Shown here: piece after piece, positions 5,774-6,713 of the stretch
Numbering within the stretch: the first letter of the stretch is position 1
Layout: each line of letters opens with the position of its first letter
Origin: Euryarchaeota archaeon UBA226
GTDB lineage: Archaea > Thermoplasmatota > Poseidoniia > Poseidoniales > Poseidoniaceae
Length of the DNA stretch: 6,713 nucleotides
NCBI GenBank assembly: GCA_002505935.1
Contig: DAWL01000072.1
Location: 1 to 6,713, forward strand
Direction: 5' to 3'
The notes under the pieces: model-generated
What the model saw: only the letters and a program-made list of their open reading frames with translations
Told to the model about the DNA's origin: nothing
The model's database searches: none
Program-made: the position numbers and the translations under genes

Positions 5774-6713
5774 TCAAACTCCGTATGTTGCGCCTATCTC
5801 ACTATAAATCGCGAATTCTTCTGATTGCATGAATGCTTGAATTTCATTTTCAGGTAATTCGAGAAGTAATGAATCAACCATCTGGAAGAACTCGGTTCGC
5901 TGATCATCATCTGCATCTGATGGATTTCCTGCCACAGCGGCATAAAGTGTGAATTCATCACTACGGATGAAGGCATCAGTATCTGGTAACTTGCCCAGTA
6001 GGTTATCAATTATGGAAACGAATTCAATGAATAGATCTCCTGACTCTTCCTCCTCGTAATCATCACTTTTTTCCTCTTCCAAAGATGATAGTGGGGCCTC
6101 TCCATCAATGACTGCAGCAATAGATTTGCGTTCGGATAACAAAGCCTCTAGTTTTGGCTTCAACTTTTTCAATTTCGATGCCTGGCTCTTCTGTTTTGCG
6201 AGTTGATATTTTGGCTTCAACTTCTTAATCTCAGCCTCAAGTGCAGATTTCTTAGAATTCAACATCTCAAGAGTTTCATCATCAAGATCACTTGCTTCAG
6301 TCTCGAACTCTTCGTCTTCCGAATATGTTTCTTCAACTTCTTCTTCCACTTCTGAGGGCTCTTCGTCTGCAGGTATTGCATCCATCTCTTCCTCTTCATC
6401 CTCGTCTAGAAGTGTAATGGTAGGTGCATCCCTAATCTCTGCAACCTTGGAATCGTGTTCCGCTTTTCTCTTGACGATTATTTCGCGGTCTAGTTGGTGG
6501 CCGAAACGGTCAGCATACCTGTCCAGTAGACTACCGACTTCTCCTTCACCAAGTCTGTCGATATGTCCGTAAACTTGCTTCAGAGGTTTGCTACTTCCTC
6601 TCTTCCACAATGAATCATAACCATCTTTCTTCTTTTCTTTAGTCATGTCTGGCGGAGCCAAACTAGAGATCTTAGGAGCAGCAGCTCCCTCTAATGCACC
6701 TCTTGGTTTTGCG
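5774..6713 (-). CDS. Acidic coiled-coil protein with duplicated C-terminal motif, function unknown; probably 5'-truncated
   Basis: I do not recognise this protein. The frame stays open to the window edge (upstream residues read AKPRGALEGAAAPKISS), so the true start is probably outside. Internal alternatives are a TTG at 6661 and an ATG at 6646, neither with a clear ribosome binding site. Numbered from the TTG: a charged, probably folded region at 13-76 (DGYDSLWKRG... to KRKAEHDSKV); a polyacidic stretch at 86-133; a Lys-rich predicted coiled coil at about 133-183, with KKLKPK at both 146-151 and 165-170; a second acidic patch at 195-209; and two related segments at about 210-245 and 257-292 sharing the pattern LP-x(4,5)-AF-x2-S-[DE]-EF-x2-Y. 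No transmembrane helix or signal peptide is visible. It is first in the visible operon, and its TGA lies 5 bp before the ATG of the membrane protein gene. Confidence 0.72.
   Translation of the reverse strand, partial: AKPRGALEGAAAPKISSLAPPDMTKEKKKDGYDSLWKRGSSKPLKQVYGHIDRLGEGEVGSLLDRYADRFGHQLDREIIVKRKAEHDSKVAEIRDAPTITLLDEDEEEEMDAIPADEEPSEVEEEVEETYSEDEEFETEASDLDDETLEMLNSKKSALEAEIKKLKPKYQLAKQKSQASKLKKLKPKLEALLSERKSIAAVIDGEAPLSSLEEEKSDDYEEEESGDLFIEFVSIIDNLLGKLPDTDAFIRSDEFTLYAAVAGNPSDADDDQRTEFFQMVDSLLLELPENEIQAFMQSEEFAIYSEIGATYGV

Noticed and set aside
5769..5777. TTG start at 5777 for the repeat-tailed membrane protein
   Set aside because: It adds only Met-Arg-His before an ATG at 5768 that has GAGG just upstream. 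TTG remains possible through stop-start overlap but is less likely.
5128..5832. Long plus-strand open frame (234 codons) opposite the membrane protein gene
   Set aside because: It is antisense to a gene with clear membrane helices, linked to both neighbours. Its Ala/Gly/Phe-rich stretch is only the reverse reading of the 18-bp repeat array.
6646..6661. Start of the acidic protein at the TTG (6661) or ATG (6646)
   Set aside because: The frame continues open to the window edge with a plausible Ala/Pro linker and no ribosome binding site is seen, so I treat the gene as partial; the ATG cannot be fully excluded.

Overview
The window looks like a piece of an archaeal chromosome. The best anchor is the 3' end of a proteasome-activating nucleotidase (PAN) gene, an archaeal ATPase whose protein ends in the gate-opening HbYX tail. 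The rest fits: moderate GC content, almost no intergenic DNA, and start codons overlapping the preceding stop. An uncultured marine planktonic euryarchaeon (Marine Group II / Poseidoniales type) is my best guess. It rests on the overall style of the proteins (acidic and Lys/Ala/Pro-rich low-complexity tails, MetRS fused to a tRNA-binding domain) and not on a diagnostic marker.

Layout, left to right. Positions 1-540 (+) hold the C-terminal part of PAN. It converges on metG (methionyl-tRNA synthetase, 543-2783, minus), with only 2 bp between the two stops. A 118-bp divergent region (2784-2901) separates metG from a CNNM/CorC-type membrane protein with paired CBS domains (2902-3951, +). That gene runs 12 bp into the end of a minus-strand operon of three tightly linked genes, transcribed from the right edge: a very acidic coiled-coil protein (5774-6713, probably 5'-truncated by the window), a four-helix membrane protein with a Lys-Ala-Pro hexapeptide tail (4935-5768), and a membrane-anchored alpha/beta hydrolase (3940-4938).

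PAN, metG and the CNNM/CorC gene are housekeeping or ion-homeostasis genes of recognised families. The three-gene operon is the least explained part. Its first two products are unrecognised: one carries a long polyacidic segment and a duplicated C-terminal motif, the other a long polybasic repeat tail on a membrane protein. Their genes are separated by 5 bp or less, and the second and third overlap as ATGA, so production in fixed ratio and physical association are plausible. The function is unknown.

I found no tRNA, rRNA, CRISPR array, insertion sequence or phage gene, and no gene-free stretch longer than 118 bp.
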